From: Arthrobacter sp. CJ23
GTDB lineage: Bacteria > Actinomycetota > Actinomycetes > Actinomycetales > Micrococcaceae
Direction of reading: 5' to 3'
Assembly (NCBI RefSeq): GCF_024741795.1
Contig: NZ_CP102950.1
Coordinates: forward strand, 2,914,001 to 2,978,000
Length of the DNA stretch: 64,000 nucleotides
How positions within the stretch are numbered: the first letter of the stretch is position 1; each line of letters begins with the position of its first letter. The position numbers and the translations under genes are program-made. The notes beneath the pieces are model-generated. The model made no database searches. It was not told the origin of the DNA and saw nothing but the letters and a program-made list of their open reading frames with translations. This document shows positions 33,147-41,941 of this stretch, piece after piece.

Positions 33147-33240
33147 AATTCTCATACAGAACCATAGTCGCTTGTGACGGGCAGCACAAGACTCGCCGCG
33201 TCCAGACGGCCGAAGCCGCCAACATAGGATGGAGCGCATG

Positions 33241-33990
33241 ATGTCTCCCAGCGCCGCGAACAAGCTGCAGGACACGGGCCTGCAGGGCACCCCGGCGCCC
33301 GTCTCGCCGTCGCAGACGCTTTCGCGCGGAATCCAGGCCCTCGAGATCCTCGCCGCGGCCGAACGCCCGTTGACGATTGCGGAACTTGCCGCCGCCCTGG
33401 GCGTCCACCGCTCCGTGGCCTACCGGATCCTGCGCACCCTGGAAGACCATTCGCTGCTGGTCCGCGACGATGCCGGGCGGGTGCAGCCTGGCCCCGGCCT
33501 GGCCGTCCTGGCCCGCGGCGTCTCCCGCAATCTGCAGACCGCAGCCCTGCCGGAGCTGACCCAGCTCGCCAACACGTTCAACATGACGGCCTTCGTGGCG
33601 GTCTGGGACCACCAGGACTGCGTCACGCTGGTGACCGTGGAGCCGCGCCACTCGGCGGCGACCCTGGCCCAGCACCCCGGAACCCGGCACCCCGTGAACG
33701 TGGGCGCCCCCGGGATCGCGATCCAGTCCACCATGAGCGAGGCAGAGTGGGGCACGCTGGCCCCGGGTCTCCCCTACCGCCCCGAGGCCGCCGAGGCGCG
33801 CGCCCTGGGCTACGCCGCCAGCCATGACGAGGTCATCGCCGGCCTGTCCTCCCTCGCGGCCCCCATCCATGTCCCGGGCGGGCGACCGGCAGCGATCGCC
33901 GTCGTCTACATCCGCCGCGAACAGGACCAGGCCGCCGTCGGCGAGGCCCTGGCGGCGAGCGCCGCCCGGATCGAAGGCCAGCTGGCGTAG
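33241..33990 (+). CDS. IclR-family transcriptional regulator
   Basis: 249 residues. N-terminal winged helix: SRGIQALEILAAAERPLTIA then ELAAALGVHRSVAYRILRTL (about residues 28-68). The C-terminal effector domain shows VAVWDHQDCVTLVTVEP and PGTRHPVNVGAPGIAI; the last quarter is short for IclR. Starts ATG 33229, 33238 and 33241 are all in frame; 33241 gives the best spacing to ggag (33231-33234). It is divergent from hpaC-hpaB, so it likely represses or activates that operon in response to the aromatic substrate. Confidence 0.85.
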   Translation: MSPSAANKLQDTGLQGTPAPVSPSQTLSRGIQALEILAAAERPLTIAELAAALGVHRSVAYRILRTLEDHSLLVRDDAGRVQPGPGLAVLARGVSRNLQTAALPELTQLANTFNMTAFVAVWDHQDCVTLVTVEPRHSAATLAQHPGTRHPVNVGAPGIAIQSTMSEAEWGTLAPGLPYRPEAAEARALGYAASHDEVIAGLSSLAAPIHVPGGRPAAIAVVYIRREQDQAAVGEALAASAARIEGQLA

Positions 33991-34033
33991 ACCCCACGAG
34001 GGTCCAGTCCGGAGCGCGTGCCGGGCTGTGGCG

Positions 34034-35482
34034 TCAGCGCGTGGCGTGCCTGCTGCGCCGCAGCACCAGTGCTGCGATTCCACCGAGCAGCAGCAGGGCT
34101 GCCGCCGCGGCCACGGAAACCATGAATGCCGCGGCCGGTCCCTGGGCCTCCGCCAGCAGGCCTGCCAGGTAGGCGCCAAGTGCGGTGCCTGCCACAATGC
34201 CGCTGGCCAGGGCGGTCATGACCGTTGCCATCCGGCCGGCGGGCGCCACCACACCGCCGATGCTGAAGACGGTCACCATGACCGGGCCTACGGGGATGCC
34301 CAGCACCAGCAGGACCAGGACCATCGGCCAGATGCCAGCCGGAAGCACCGTCAGCAATGACAAGGCGGTCATGGCGGCGGCGGCAACGATCCAGCGCGCG
34401 GCGAGGCCGAAGCGCTGGGGCCAGAAGGCCACGGAGAGGGCCGCAACCGCGGAGCTCAGGCCCATGACCGCGTACAGCAGGCCGGCGATTTCCGCGGTGG
34501 CGAACTGGGCGGCATAGGCGTTCAGCGCATTCTGCGTGGCACCGAAGAACGTGCCCATGCACACCATGGCGAGGACCGGTACAGCCACGACGAGCCAGCC
34601 GGCGCGGCGTGCGGCCTTCCCGGCAGGGCCGTCGGCGGCGGCCGGGCCGCGGCGTGCGGGAACCACGGCAAGCTGCGTGGGGTGGACGGCGAAGGCGGGA
34701 ACCAGGGTGATGGTCAGGAGGGCGGCGATGGCCAGCGGCAGCCAGGGCGCGACGAGGCTGGCGAGGGCGCCCACCAGGGCCGGGCCCAGTACGAAGGTGA
34801 TCTCATCCGCCGTGCCTTCGTAGGACAGTGCGGTGTCCAGGTCCGCGCGGTTGGCCGCCACGCTGTTCCGTTCCTTGGCCAGGTTCCTCGTGGTGAGGGC
34901 CATCCAGCGCACGCGTGCCATGGGGCCCACCTGCGGGCAGCTGGCTCCGGCCAGGAAGGCGGCTACGAGTACGGTTGCCGCGTCTGCCACAGAGCCGAAG
35001 GCGGGGGTCAGGTACGCCGCTGCGAGGAGTCCGGCCACGGCCAGGGCGTTGACGACGGCGGCGACCAGCAGCACCATGCGCTGGCCGGCGCGGTCCGCCA
35101 GGCCACCGAGGACGGGGGCACCCAGCGCGGAGCCGATGCCCACGGCGCCGGCGGCCATGCCGCCGATGGCGTAGGAGTTGCTGACGGCCGTGACCAGGGT
35201 CAGAGTGCCGACGGTGAGCATGGCGAGCGGCAGCCGGGCAAAAAGGCCAAGGGGCAGGAAACCGGGGCCGGCCAGTTCGGGAAGCCTGGCGAGGCGGCCC
35301 GGAAGGCGGGACGGCCGGCGGCCGGCGTTGCGTTGGGCAGCTGGTGCCAGGGCAGCAGCTGCTGGCGCGGCTGACGCCGGGGCATCGGGTGCTGCGGCGT
35401 AGGCTGGCGCGCCGGGTGCTTCTTCGGTCAGGAGGGTGGCGGCTTCTGCCGCGGGGTTCTGTGGAGCCAGAGGGTTGTTCAT
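34034..35482 (-). CDS. MFS transporter, probable drug exporter with attenuator leader
   Basis: 482 residues: an Ala/Pro-rich cytoplasmic N-terminus of about 75 residues, then about twelve membrane helices. MFS loop signature is ALGAPVLGGLADRAGQRMVL. The loop carrying PMARVRWMALTTRNLAKERN is characteristic of an actinobacterial exporter group I recognise but cannot name. No metabolic genes adjoin it, which fits a self-contained resistance or efflux gene. Its own ribosome-binding site is weak and lies in a hairpin preceded by a four-codon leader frame (35496-35510). ATG at 35482. The substrate is unknown; ribosome-targeting drugs are suggested only by the leader. Confidence 0.85.
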   Translation of the reverse strand: MNNPLAPQNPAAEAATLLTEEAPGAPAYAAAPDAPASAAPAAAALAPAAQRNAGRRPSRLPGRLARLPELAGPGFLPLGLFARLPLAMLTVGTLTLVTAVSNSYAIGGMAAGAVGIGSALGAPVLGGLADRAGQRMVLLVAAVVNALAVAGLLAAAYLTPAFGSVADAATVLVAAFLAGASCPQVGPMARVRWMALTTRNLAKERNSVAANRADLDTALSYEGTADEITFVLGPALVGALASLVAPWLPLAIAALLTITLVPAFAVHPTQLAVVPARRGPAAADGPAGKAARRAGWLVVAVPVLAMVCMGTFFGATQNALNAYAAQFATAEIAGLLYAVMGLSSAVAALSVAFWPQRFGLAARWIVAAAAMTALSLLTVLPAGIWPMVLVLLVLGIPVGPVMVTVFSIGGVVAPAGRMATVMTALASGIVAGTALGAYLAGLLAEAQGPAAAFMVSVAAAAALLLLGGIAALVLRRSRHATR

Positions 35483-35486
35483 GATT

Positions 35487-35539
35487 CCGGGTTCGCTAAA
35501 GTCTGCGCATCGTCCCTCCTCCCGATGCGCGGAACCCGG
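35487..35539 (-). promoter_or_regulatory. two-part attenuator hairpin in the MFS leader
   Basis: Minus strand, 5' to 3': outer arm CCGGGTTC (35539-35532) pairs with GAACCCGG (35494-35487); inner arm GCGCATCG (35530-35523) pairs with CGATGCGC (35512-35505); the 10-base apical loop GGAGGAGGGA holds the leader Shine-Dalgarno. Both stems are perfect 8-bp pairs, with 1 and 10 unpaired bases between them. The outer 3' arm ends 4 bases before the exporter ATG, so it covers the exporter's ribosome-binding region. Confidence 0.75.
35496..35510 (-). CDS. leader peptide M-R-R-L (4 codons plus stop)
   Basis: Minus strand ATG CGC AGA CTT TAG. GGGAGG lies 7 bases upstream of the ATG (AGGAGG, 4 bases), much stronger than the exporter's own site. 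The ATG is inside the inner hairpin arm and the stop is 13 bases before the exporter ATG. Short Arg-containing leaders are known to stall drug-bound ribosomes and switch on resistance genes; here that is inferred from layout. Confidence 0.65.
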   Translation of the reverse strand: MRRL

Positions 35540-35551
35540 TGTAACCCCATA

Positions 35552-35557
35552 ATTCTA
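35552..35557 (-). promoter_or_regulatory. -10 box of the MFS exporter
   Basis: TAGAAT on the minus strand. The predicted transcript start, near 35545, would fall just before the attenuator hairpin (35539), so the whole hairpin would be in the mRNA. No clear -35 box is seen. Confidence 0.5.
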
Positions 35558-35598
35558 CCGGACGGCCGCAAGCCTCCCATGGAGGGCGGTCCCGCCCT

Positions 35599-38500
35599 TC
35601 AGGGGAGCGCGGATGTGGCGATGCGAACCGTGGACCCGTTGCGTCCCTTGATGACCTGTAGCTGGCTGGCGATGCGCTGCTTCATCTCGGAGACGTGGCT
35701 GACCAGCCCCACCACCCTGCCGCCGTCACGGAGGCTCTCCAGGGCATCCATGACCTGTTCCAATGCCTGCTCGTCGAGGCTGCCAAAGCCTTCGTCGACG
35801 AACAGGGTTTCGATGTCCACGCCGCCGGCCTCCTGCTGAACGACGTCGGCCAAGCCCAGCGCGAGCGACAGGGAGGCCATGAAGGATTCGCCGCCGGACA
35901 GGGTGGAGGTGTCCCTGCGCTGTCCGGTCCATTCATCCACGACTTCCAAGCCCAGCCCGGACTTGGCACCGCGTGCGGCCTTCGCGTCGCTGTGCCGCAG
36001 CGTGTACCGACCGTCGCTCATGGCCACGAGGCGTTCGGAGGCGGCGAAGGCTACCTGCTCCAGCCGCGCCGCGAGGACATAGCTGTTCAGGCTCATGCGG
36101 TAGCTGTTGTCGCCGGAGCCCCTGGCCGTTTCGGCCAGCTCGCCCAGCAGCCGTGCGTGTTCGCGGGGTCCTCGCCCGGCGGCCGAGAGGTCCAGGTATT
36201 CGGCCCGGATCCGCCGCAGGGCGGCCACCGATTTCCCTGCCAGGCCCGAGGACAGCTCCAGCGCACGGGCGGCCGCCTCCCCGGCCTCGGCTTCCGTCCT
36301 CAGATCCAGGAGTTCGGCAGCGGACATGGCGACGTCGCCGACGCGGAGTTCCTTGGCGGCCAGCACGAGGTCCTCCCCCGCGAACAACTCGTCAACGCGG
36401 GCGCGCTCGGCGGTGAAGGCTTCCACGGCGTCCTCAAGGTCCAGCACCTCCGTGGGGGCCAGCAGTTCGGCGCGGGCCGCGTCCGCAGATTCGAAGCCCG
36501 CCGCAGGAAGGGCTTTCTGCAGCGCCCTTCCGGCATCGTCCAGGGTCTCGGTGACGCGTTCCAGCTGCGACGCGGCGGCCACCGCGGCCTGCAGCAGCTG
36601 GCGCTGCGTGGACAGGGATTCGATGCGTTCCCGCAGGGACGGGAACCCTTCCCGCAGTCCGGCGAGGGTGGCTTCCAGTTCGGTGTGCTGCTTTTGCAGG
36701 GACATTGCGTCAGCTGCCGAGCGGACGGCGTCGGTCCGGGCCTGCAGCTGTTCCTGTTCCAGGCGGTCGACGGCGGCCTGCAGCAGCACGTGTTCCTGGC
36801 AGAGCTTCGCCAGGGTGTCTGCGGCGGCCCGTGCGGTGTCCAGCGAGGAAAGAGCGGCTGCGGCTTCGGCTGCGGCGGACTGCGGGTCAGCGGCACCACC
36901 CCGGGCTGCGAGTCCGGCGACAGCCTGCGCCGCCGCGGACAGTTCCGCTGCCAGGCGCTCGAGCTCCCGTTCGCTATCCTCGAAGCGGCTGCGTGCAGAC
37001 GCCTCTTCCTGGGCAATGGCGAGCGCAGATCTGGCACCTTGGGCAGGCGAGGGATGCTCGGCGCTTCCACAGACGGGGCAGTCCTGGCCCTCTTTCAGCT
37101 CCGCGGCCAGTTCGGCGGCAGCGTTGGTGAGCCGGGCCTCGCGCAGTTCCAGCCATGCCTGGCGCAGATCGAGGGATTCCGCCTTGGCCAGTCCGTGCTG
37201 CTCCGTGGCTTCAGCCAGGACTGACCCCGCGGATCCATGCTTGGCGATGGTGTCTACCAGTTCTTCGGCTGCGCCAAGCCCACGTTCCCGTTCCGCCAGG
37301 GTTGCGGCCACCGAGTGGAGCGGCTCCATGGCCGCCAGCAAAGCCGCCTCTTCCGCGTGCAGCCCGGCGAGTCGTGCCGCTGCCGCCTCGGAGGCTGCCT
37401 GCCGTTCCGCCGATTCTTCCCTGAGCGCCAGCAATTGCGCGGCGATGTCCTCCAGCTTCTGTTCCTCCGGAACCCGCGCGAGCAGAACAGCGCAGCTGGC
37501 CGTCACTGCTTCCAGGGCGGCGGCAGGGTGGGCGGCATCGAGCGACGCCGCCTCAAGGCGGGACAGTGCCTCGTCTGCGCGGCTTCCGGCCGCCATCACT
37601 CCCTGTGCTGCGGCGTCGACGGCGTCGAGGTGGCCGCCGAGGACGGATGCCCTCCGGTGCCGGCCGAGCCGGTCCCGTTTCTCCTCGGCTGGGGCGGCCC
37701 CGGCTTCCAGTGCCTCCCGGCGCAAGGTGGCGGCTGCCAGGCGTGAGTGCCGCTGTGCCCTTTCCTGGGCACCTTGAAGGATGTCGGCGAGCTGGAGCCT
37801 GCTGGATTCGGCGGCGCGGGCTTCGTCCTGCCGGCGATCCCATTCGTCCTGGGCTTCCTGTTCAAGGCCTTCGAGCCAGGCCTCGGGTTCCTCCGCAGCT
37901 GCCGCACCCGATGAGGCCGTGCCCGACGGGGCCCCACCTGATGTTCCAGGCCCGTCGCCGGGTCCCGCACCCAGGCTGTGTTCCGCAACCAGAGGGCGCA
38001 GACCCAACTGGGCGTGCTCGGCCCTGGCCCGGCCCAGCAGCAGCTCGAGGCCGGCGTCATTGCCGTCCGCTTTGGAACGTGCGGCGGCCGCCTGCCGGGA
38101 GAGCTGCTGCTCGATGGCCTCGAAGCGCTGGGTGCCGAAAAGCCTTTGCAGCAGGTCCAGCCGTTCCCCGGCCTTGGATCGCAGGAACGCGGCGAAGTCT
38201 CCTTGAGGCAGCATGACTACCCGGGTGAACTGCTCACGGTCCATGCCCAGGACGTCGCTGAGTTCGGCTCCGGCCTCGTCATTGCGGGAGGACTTGTCGA
38301 TCCAGGCGCCGCCCACCCGTTCCCGCAGCAGCGTCTTGGCCTGCTGCGTGGTGAAGCCGTTCTTGCCGCGGGCGGTGGGCCGCTCCCAGGCCGGGGAACG
38401 GCTGACCTCGAAGCGGCGGCCGCGGGCGGAGAATTCGCACACCACGCGGGGTTCGGCGGCCGGAGCTGCGTGGTCGCTGCGGAGGCGCTTGCCATCCTGC

Positions 38501-38679
38501 CGGGCGCCGGGGACCGAACCGTAGAGCGCGAAGCAGATGGCGTCCAGAATGCTGGTCTTGCCTGCGCCGGTGGCCCCGTTCAGGAGGAACAGTCCCTGGG
38601 CACCGAGCTGGTCGAAGTCGATCTCCTGGAGCCCGGCGAAGGGGCCGAACGCTTCGATTTCGAGGCGGTGGATTCTCAC
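35599..38679 (-). CDS. sbcC: exonuclease subunit SbcC (SMC/Rad50-like ATPase)
   Basis: 1026 residues. Walker A NGATGAGKTSILDAICFALYG (region about residues 34-54; core GATGAGKTS), two long Ala/Glu/Arg-rich coiled coils, the zinc-hook CPVCG near residue 532, the ABC signature LSGGESFMASLSLALGLAD and Walker B ETLFVDEGFGSLDEQALEQV. With SbcD it forms the ATP-dependent nuclease that opens hairpins and DNA ends. ATG 38679 overlaps the sbcD stop by 4 bases. Length is normal. Confidence 0.95.
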   Translation of the reverse strand: MRIHRLEIEAFGPFAGLQEIDFDQLGAQGLFLLNGATGAGKTSILDAICFALYGSVPGARQDGKRLRSDHAAPAAEPRVVCEFSARGRRFEVSRSPAWERPTARGKNGFTTQQAKTLLRERVGGAWIDKSSRNDEAGAELSDVLGMDREQFTRVVMLPQGDFAAFLRSKAGERLDLLQRLFGTQRFEAIEQQLSRQAAAARSKADGNDAGLELLLGRARAEHAQLGLRPLVAEHSLGAGPGDGPGTSGGAPSGTASSGAAAAEEPEAWLEGLEQEAQDEWDRRQDEARAAESSRLQLADILQGAQERAQRHSRLAAATLRREALEAGAAPAEEKRDRLGRHRRASVLGGHLDAVDAAAQGVMAAGSRADEALSRLEAASLDAAHPAAALEAVTASCAVLLARVPEEQKLEDIAAQLLALREESAERQAASEAAAARLAGLHAEEAALLAAMEPLHSVAATLAERERGLGAAEELVDTIAKHGSAGSVLAEATEQHGLAKAESLDLRQAWLELREARLTNAAAELAAELKEGQDCPVCGSAEHPSPAQGARSALAIAQEEASARSRFEDSERELERLAAELSAAAQAVAGLAARGGAADPQSAAAEAAAALSSLDTARAAADTLAKLCQEHVLLQAAVDRLEQEQLQARTDAVRSAADAMSLQKQHTELEATLAGLREGFPSLRERIESLSTQRQLLQAAVAAASQLERVTETLDDAGRALQKALPAAGFESADAARAELLAPTEVLDLEDAVEAFTAERARVDELFAGEDLVLAAKELRVGDVAMSAAELLDLRTEAEAGEAAARALELSSGLAGKSVAALRRIRAEYLDLSAAGRGPREHARLLGELAETARGSGDNSYRMSLNSYVLAARLEQVAFAASERLVAMSDGRYTLRHSDAKAARGAKSGLGLEVVDEWTGQRRDTSTLSGGESFMASLSLALGLADVVQQEAGGVDIETLFVDEGFGSLDEQALEQVMDALESLRDGGRVVGLVSHVSEMKQRIASQLQVIKGRNGSTVRIATSALP

Positions 38680-39890
38680 AGTTCCGCCCCTTCCACGCGC
38701 ACGGCCTCGAGGGCCTCGCGGAGCGCGGTTTGCTCGGTTTCCCCGGCGCTGCGGCCCCGGACGTGGTCCAGGAATCCGCAGCAGACGCCGAGGTCGTCCA
38801 CGGCTTCAGCCATCCGGGAGCTGTAGCTCTTCTTGCTGCGGGCCTGGGCGCCTTCAGGATCGAAGGCGAGGACCAGGGTGTCCGGGAAGCGGGCGCGGAG
38901 CTGCTCCATGGCCTGCGCCGGCCGCTGGGAATCCGTGAGCGTGATCTGGCAGTAGGCGGACTCGGCCCACGCGTGCTCTTCGGAGTCCAGCAGCCCGGTG
39001 AGCTTTCCACGGAGTACCGCGAGTGTCCTGGGCGCGTCCCAGAAGATTTCCTCCACGGCGCCGATGCCTGACTCGTCCACGTCGAGCAGCCAGGCCCCCT
39101 TGCGGTGCGTTGCTTCTGAGAAGGAGTAGGCCAGTGGGGAGCCCGAGTACCGGACGTTGGGCGCCAGCTCCTGACGTCCGTGCAGGTGGCCGAGCGCGGT
39201 GTACCCAAAGTCGGCAAAGAGGTCCAGCGGCACCGCGCCCAGCCCGCCGATGCTCAAATCCCGCTCACTGTCCGAAGTGATGCCGCCGCTGGCAAAGGTG
39301 TGTGCCAGCACCACCGAGTGGATGGCTCCGTCCGCGCTGCGCTGCCGGATGTCCTCGCGGATCCGCCTGACGGCGGCCTTGGTGACCTCGAAATGGCTGG
39401 CCGTGTCCACACCCAGTTCCTCAGCGACGAGCCGCGGTTCCAGATACGGGATGCCGTAGACCGCCAGAACGGCTGGACCTGCCGGACTTCCGGCGTCGGG
39501 CTTCTGGCTGCCGGTCCCCTGGCTACCGCCGTCAAGGGGCAGCAGCACCGGGACATCGAGATCCTGCACACGCGTGCGCAGGTACACGCCGCCGCGCTCC
39601 AGCAGCCGGGACGCAAAGCCAAGGCGGATCGCGGAATCGTGGTTCCCGCTGGTCAGGACCACTTGGGCACCGGCAGCGGTGATCCGGACGAGGGCGTCGT
39701 CCAGGAGTTTCACGACGTCCAGCCCGGGCAGGGCGCGATCGTAGACGTCGCCTGCGATCAGGACGACGTTGACGGAGCGTTCCTGCACACAGGCCACGAG
39801 TTGGTCGACGAAGTCCCGTTGGGCATCAAGCATGCCAACGCCGTGGAACGACCGGCCAAGGTGCCAGTCCGAGGTATGGAGTAACCGCAT
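38676..39890 (-). CDS. sbcD: exonuclease subunit SbcD (Mre11-like)
   Basis: 404-residue metallophosphoesterase-type nuclease. Metal ligands are seen in LLHTSDWHLGRSFHG (D8, H10), IAGDVYDRALPG, VLTSGNHDS and later VVLAHTFASGG and ALGHLHGRQ. The C-terminal region holds the SbcC-contact domain. First gene of the sbcDC pair, overlapping sbcC by 4 bases. A TATATT box on the minus strand upstream (about 39927) may serve as -10. Confidence 0.95.
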   Translation of the reverse strand: MRLLHTSDWHLGRSFHGVGMLDAQRDFVDQLVACVQERSVNVVLIAGDVYDRALPGLDVVKLLDDALVRITAAGAQVVLTSGNHDSAIRLGFASRLLERGGVYLRTRVQDLDVPVLLPLDGGSQGTGSQKPDAGSPAGPAVLAVYGIPYLEPRLVAEELGVDTASHFEVTKAAVRRIREDIRQRSADGAIHSVVLAHTFASGGITSDSERDLSIGGLGAVPLDLFADFGYTALGHLHGRQELAPNVRYSGSPLAYSFSEATHRKGAWLLDVDESGIGAVEEIFWDAPRTLAVLRGKLTGLLDSEEHAWAESAYCQITLTDSQRPAQAMEQLRARFPDTLVLAFDPEGAQARSKKSYSSRMAEAVDDLGVCCGFLDHVRGRSAGETEQTALREALEAVRVEGAEL

Positions 39891-39960
39891 GTTTTCAAGT
39901 TAGCGGCGGGCACCGACAATATAGGGCCGACAGGCCCACACTGCCGGTACCGCAGCAGAA

Positions 39961-40908
39961 TCAGGCCTTCTTGCCGTCGAAGAAATCGCGGGCTTCGTCC
40001 GCTGCCGGAGCAGCAGGCGAGGCCGGTGCGGCGGACGGAGCGGCCGTGGCTTCCCCGGCCGGCTCGGCGGCAGCGGCGGCCGCAGCAGGCGCAGCATCGG
40101 CGTCGAAAGTCTCGTCGTCGTCCTCGTCAATATCGTCGTCGCCGTCAATCGGTACCGCAGCCGCAGCAGGAACCAGGGCGGCGGCATCAGCGAAGCCGCG
40201 GTACACCAGGCCGGCCAGGGCGGCGCCCACCAGTGGTGCAACCCAGAAGAGCCAGAGGCCTTCGACGGCCCACGAGGAGCTGAACAGTGCGTGCGCGGTG
40301 GCACGGGCCGGGTTGAACGGCGTATTGCCGATCGACTGGCCGAACTGCAGCAGCACGGCAAGGGTCAGGCCGACGGCGAACGGGGCCATGGCCGGGGAAG
40401 CCTTCCGGCCCGTGGTGGTGCCCAGGAAGACGGCCACCAGCAGGGCGGCGCCCACCACCTCGACCAGCAGGACGCCGGCCATGGGTGCCTGGACCGTGGA
40501 GTGTTCGCCGAAGCCGGCCGCAACCGTGTCAAAGGCGGCGCGGCTGTCCGGGATGCCCGGAAGAGTGCGCAGCACGCCGAAGAGCAGCAGGGCACCCAGA
40601 ACCGCGCCCACCAGCTGCGCACCGACGTACGCGGCGGCGGCAAGCGGGCGGATGCGTCCGGCGATGAGGTTGCCCAGCGTGATCGCGGGGTTGAAATGAC
40701 CGCCGGAGATGTAGCCGAAGGCCAGCATGCCGGCAGTCACGGCAAAGCCGGCGGCCAGGGAGGCCGGCAGTGGGTTGGACTGCGGAAGGGTGAACATCGG
40801 CACGCCGATCGCAACGAGCACCAGGAACAGCGTCCCAAGAGCTTCGGCGGACAACCGGGCAACAAGCCCCGGGCCGCGTACGGCAGAGACTGGCGCAGGA
40901 GAGGTCAT
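39961..40908 (-). CDS. MIP-family channel (aquaporin-like) with altered selectivity filter
   Basis: 315 residues: six membrane helices and both NPA half-helices (GHFNPAITLGN and NTPFNPARATAHA), then an Ala/Pro/Asp/Glu-rich cytoplasmic tail of about 75 residues. Aligned by eye with E. coli AqpZ, the aromatic/arginine filter is changed: F43 becomes A53 and H174 becomes L187, while T196 and R202 are kept. This predicts a wider, less water-specific pore than AqpZ, perhaps for small neutral solutes. ATG 40908. No neighbouring gene suggests a substrate. Confidence 0.88.
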   Translation of the reverse strand: MTSPAPVSAVRGPGLVARLSAEALGTLFLVLVAIGVPMFTLPQSNPLPASLAAGFAVTAGMLAFGYISGGHFNPAITLGNLIAGRIRPLAAAAYVGAQLVGAVLGALLLFGVLRTLPGIPDSRAAFDTVAAGFGEHSTVQAPMAGVLLVEVVGAALLVAVFLGTTTGRKASPAMAPFAVGLTLAVLLQFGQSIGNTPFNPARATAHALFSSSWAVEGLWLFWVAPLVGAALAGLVYRGFADAAALVPAAAAVPIDGDDDIDEDDDETFDADAAPAAAAAAAEPAGEATAAPSAAPASPAAPAADEARDFFDGKKA

Positions 40909-41008
40909 GGCGGATGAATCCTTCGTTTATGTTGGTGCAGTGTCGTGTTGGTGAACGGCAGCGTGCGAGGCGGCAGACGGGCAGCGGCCCCGCAGTATCC
41001 TGTCACCA

Positions 41009-41064
41009 GAGTCTGGACAGTTCCTGAGTCTGGGCCTGGTCCTGAGTCCGGGCTGAGTCCCGGG
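41009..41064. repeat. degenerate gagtc-type short repeats upstream of the aquaporin gene
   Basis: (ct)gagtc(t/c)(c)gg recurs at 41009, 41024, 41042 and 41053, with 15-, 18- and 11-base steps. It sits between the second DUF202 stop and the aquaporin promoter region. The rest of this roughly 160-base gap shows no gene. Confidence 0.5.
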
Positions 41065-41071
41065 TCCGAGC

Positions 41072-41422
41072 TTAGCCGCCCAGCGCGATGGCTGCGACTG
41101 CCGTCGCGCCAAGCCCGATCACCGAGAGCGTGCTGGCCAGGATCAGGGCATGGGAGGGCGCTACAGTGCCTGCATGGAGTTGGCGGGAGCGGATCCACAC
41201 CACGCAGCCCAGGACGATCGTGGCCGCTGCGGCCATGAGGGCGCAGAGGCCCTGGTAGTCCAGCCCGGGGATGCCGGTGGGGCTCTGCCCCGGCTCCGCC
41301 TCGGACGTCAGCCAGTTCCGCCAGATGAACAGGTCCACAACGAGCAGGGAAATCAGCGTCCGGCGCCACGCGAGCGTGGTGCGCTCGGGCTGCAGCCCCG
41401 GATCACGGACGTCCAGGCTCAA
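41072..41422 (-). CDS. DUF202 membrane protein (second of two)
   Basis: 116 residues. The DUF202 signature is ERTTLAWRRTLISLLVVDLF near the N-terminus, followed by two more hydrophobic segments (about residues 50-72 and 88-112). Start is TTG 41422, overlapping the upstream stop (TTGA), because the match to the family begins just after it (MSLDVRDPGLQPERTT). Function is unknown; such small proteins often occur in pairs and may hetero-oligomerise. Confidence 0.8.
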   Translation of the reverse strand: MSLDVRDPGLQPERTTLAWRRTLISLLVVDLFIWRNWLTSEAEPGQSPTGIPGLDYQGLCALMAAAATIVLGCVVWIRSRQLHAGTVAPSHALILASTLSVIGLGATAVAAIALGG

Positions 41423-41775
41423 CGCGCCACCAGGATCAGCACGGCGAAGGTGAAAGCGGCCACGGCCACCACGATGGTCATGAACAGCATGACGCGCGAA
41501 AACGGCAGGGCCTGGTCGTTGCGCATCGCCGCCTCGTTCTGTCCCCAGCGGCGGTAGGACAGCGCCGCGAGCCCCGCCCCGATCACGGAGAGCACCACGC
41601 ACAGGATCACGCGGACGGGCTGCGGGGCGATGTTGGGGGCCAGCTGGTCGATGGCCACGGCACCCGCCAGCAGGGCCAGCGAGGTGCGGATCCAGGCCAG
41701 GAAGGTGCGTTCGTTCGCGAGGGAGAATCTGTAGTCAGGGGTCTGCCCCGTCTTACGCCATGCCGGTTCCCGCAC
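41419..41775 (-). CDS. DUF202 (YidH-like) membrane protein (first of two)
   Basis: 118 residues with the YidH/DUF202 signature LANERTFLAWIRTSLALLAG, then VRVILCVVLSVIGAGLAAL and VMLFMTIVVAVAAFTFAVL, giving three membrane helices. GTG 41775 is supported by ggagg 7 bases upstream. It overlaps the second DUF202 gene by 4 bases. Confidence 0.85.
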   Translation of the reverse strand: MREPAWRKTGQTPDYRFSLANERTFLAWIRTSLALLAGAVAIDQLAPNIAPQPVRVILCVVLSVIGAGLAALSYRRWGQNEAAMRNDQALPFSRVMLFMTIVVAVAAFTFAVLILVAR

Positions 41776-41817
41776 GTTGTGTCCTCCAGGCCTTCGAGTC
41801 GGCAGCGATCACCTTTG

Positions 41818-41845
41818 CTGAGGGCACCCAACTGAGGGCACCCAA
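41818..41845. repeat. 14-bp tandem duplication
   Basis: ctgagggcacccaa occurs twice head to tail in the divergent region between the DUF202 pair and the ADP-ribosylglycohydrolase gene. Likely slippage. Confidence 0.7.
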
Positions 41846-41941
41846 CAACGGGGCAATCGGGCAGTGCCGCCCCTGCGGCAGCCTCCCCACCTTAGCAGCG
41901 GCGGGTCAACGCCTGCGTGGGGTCCACGGTAAATTACAGGC

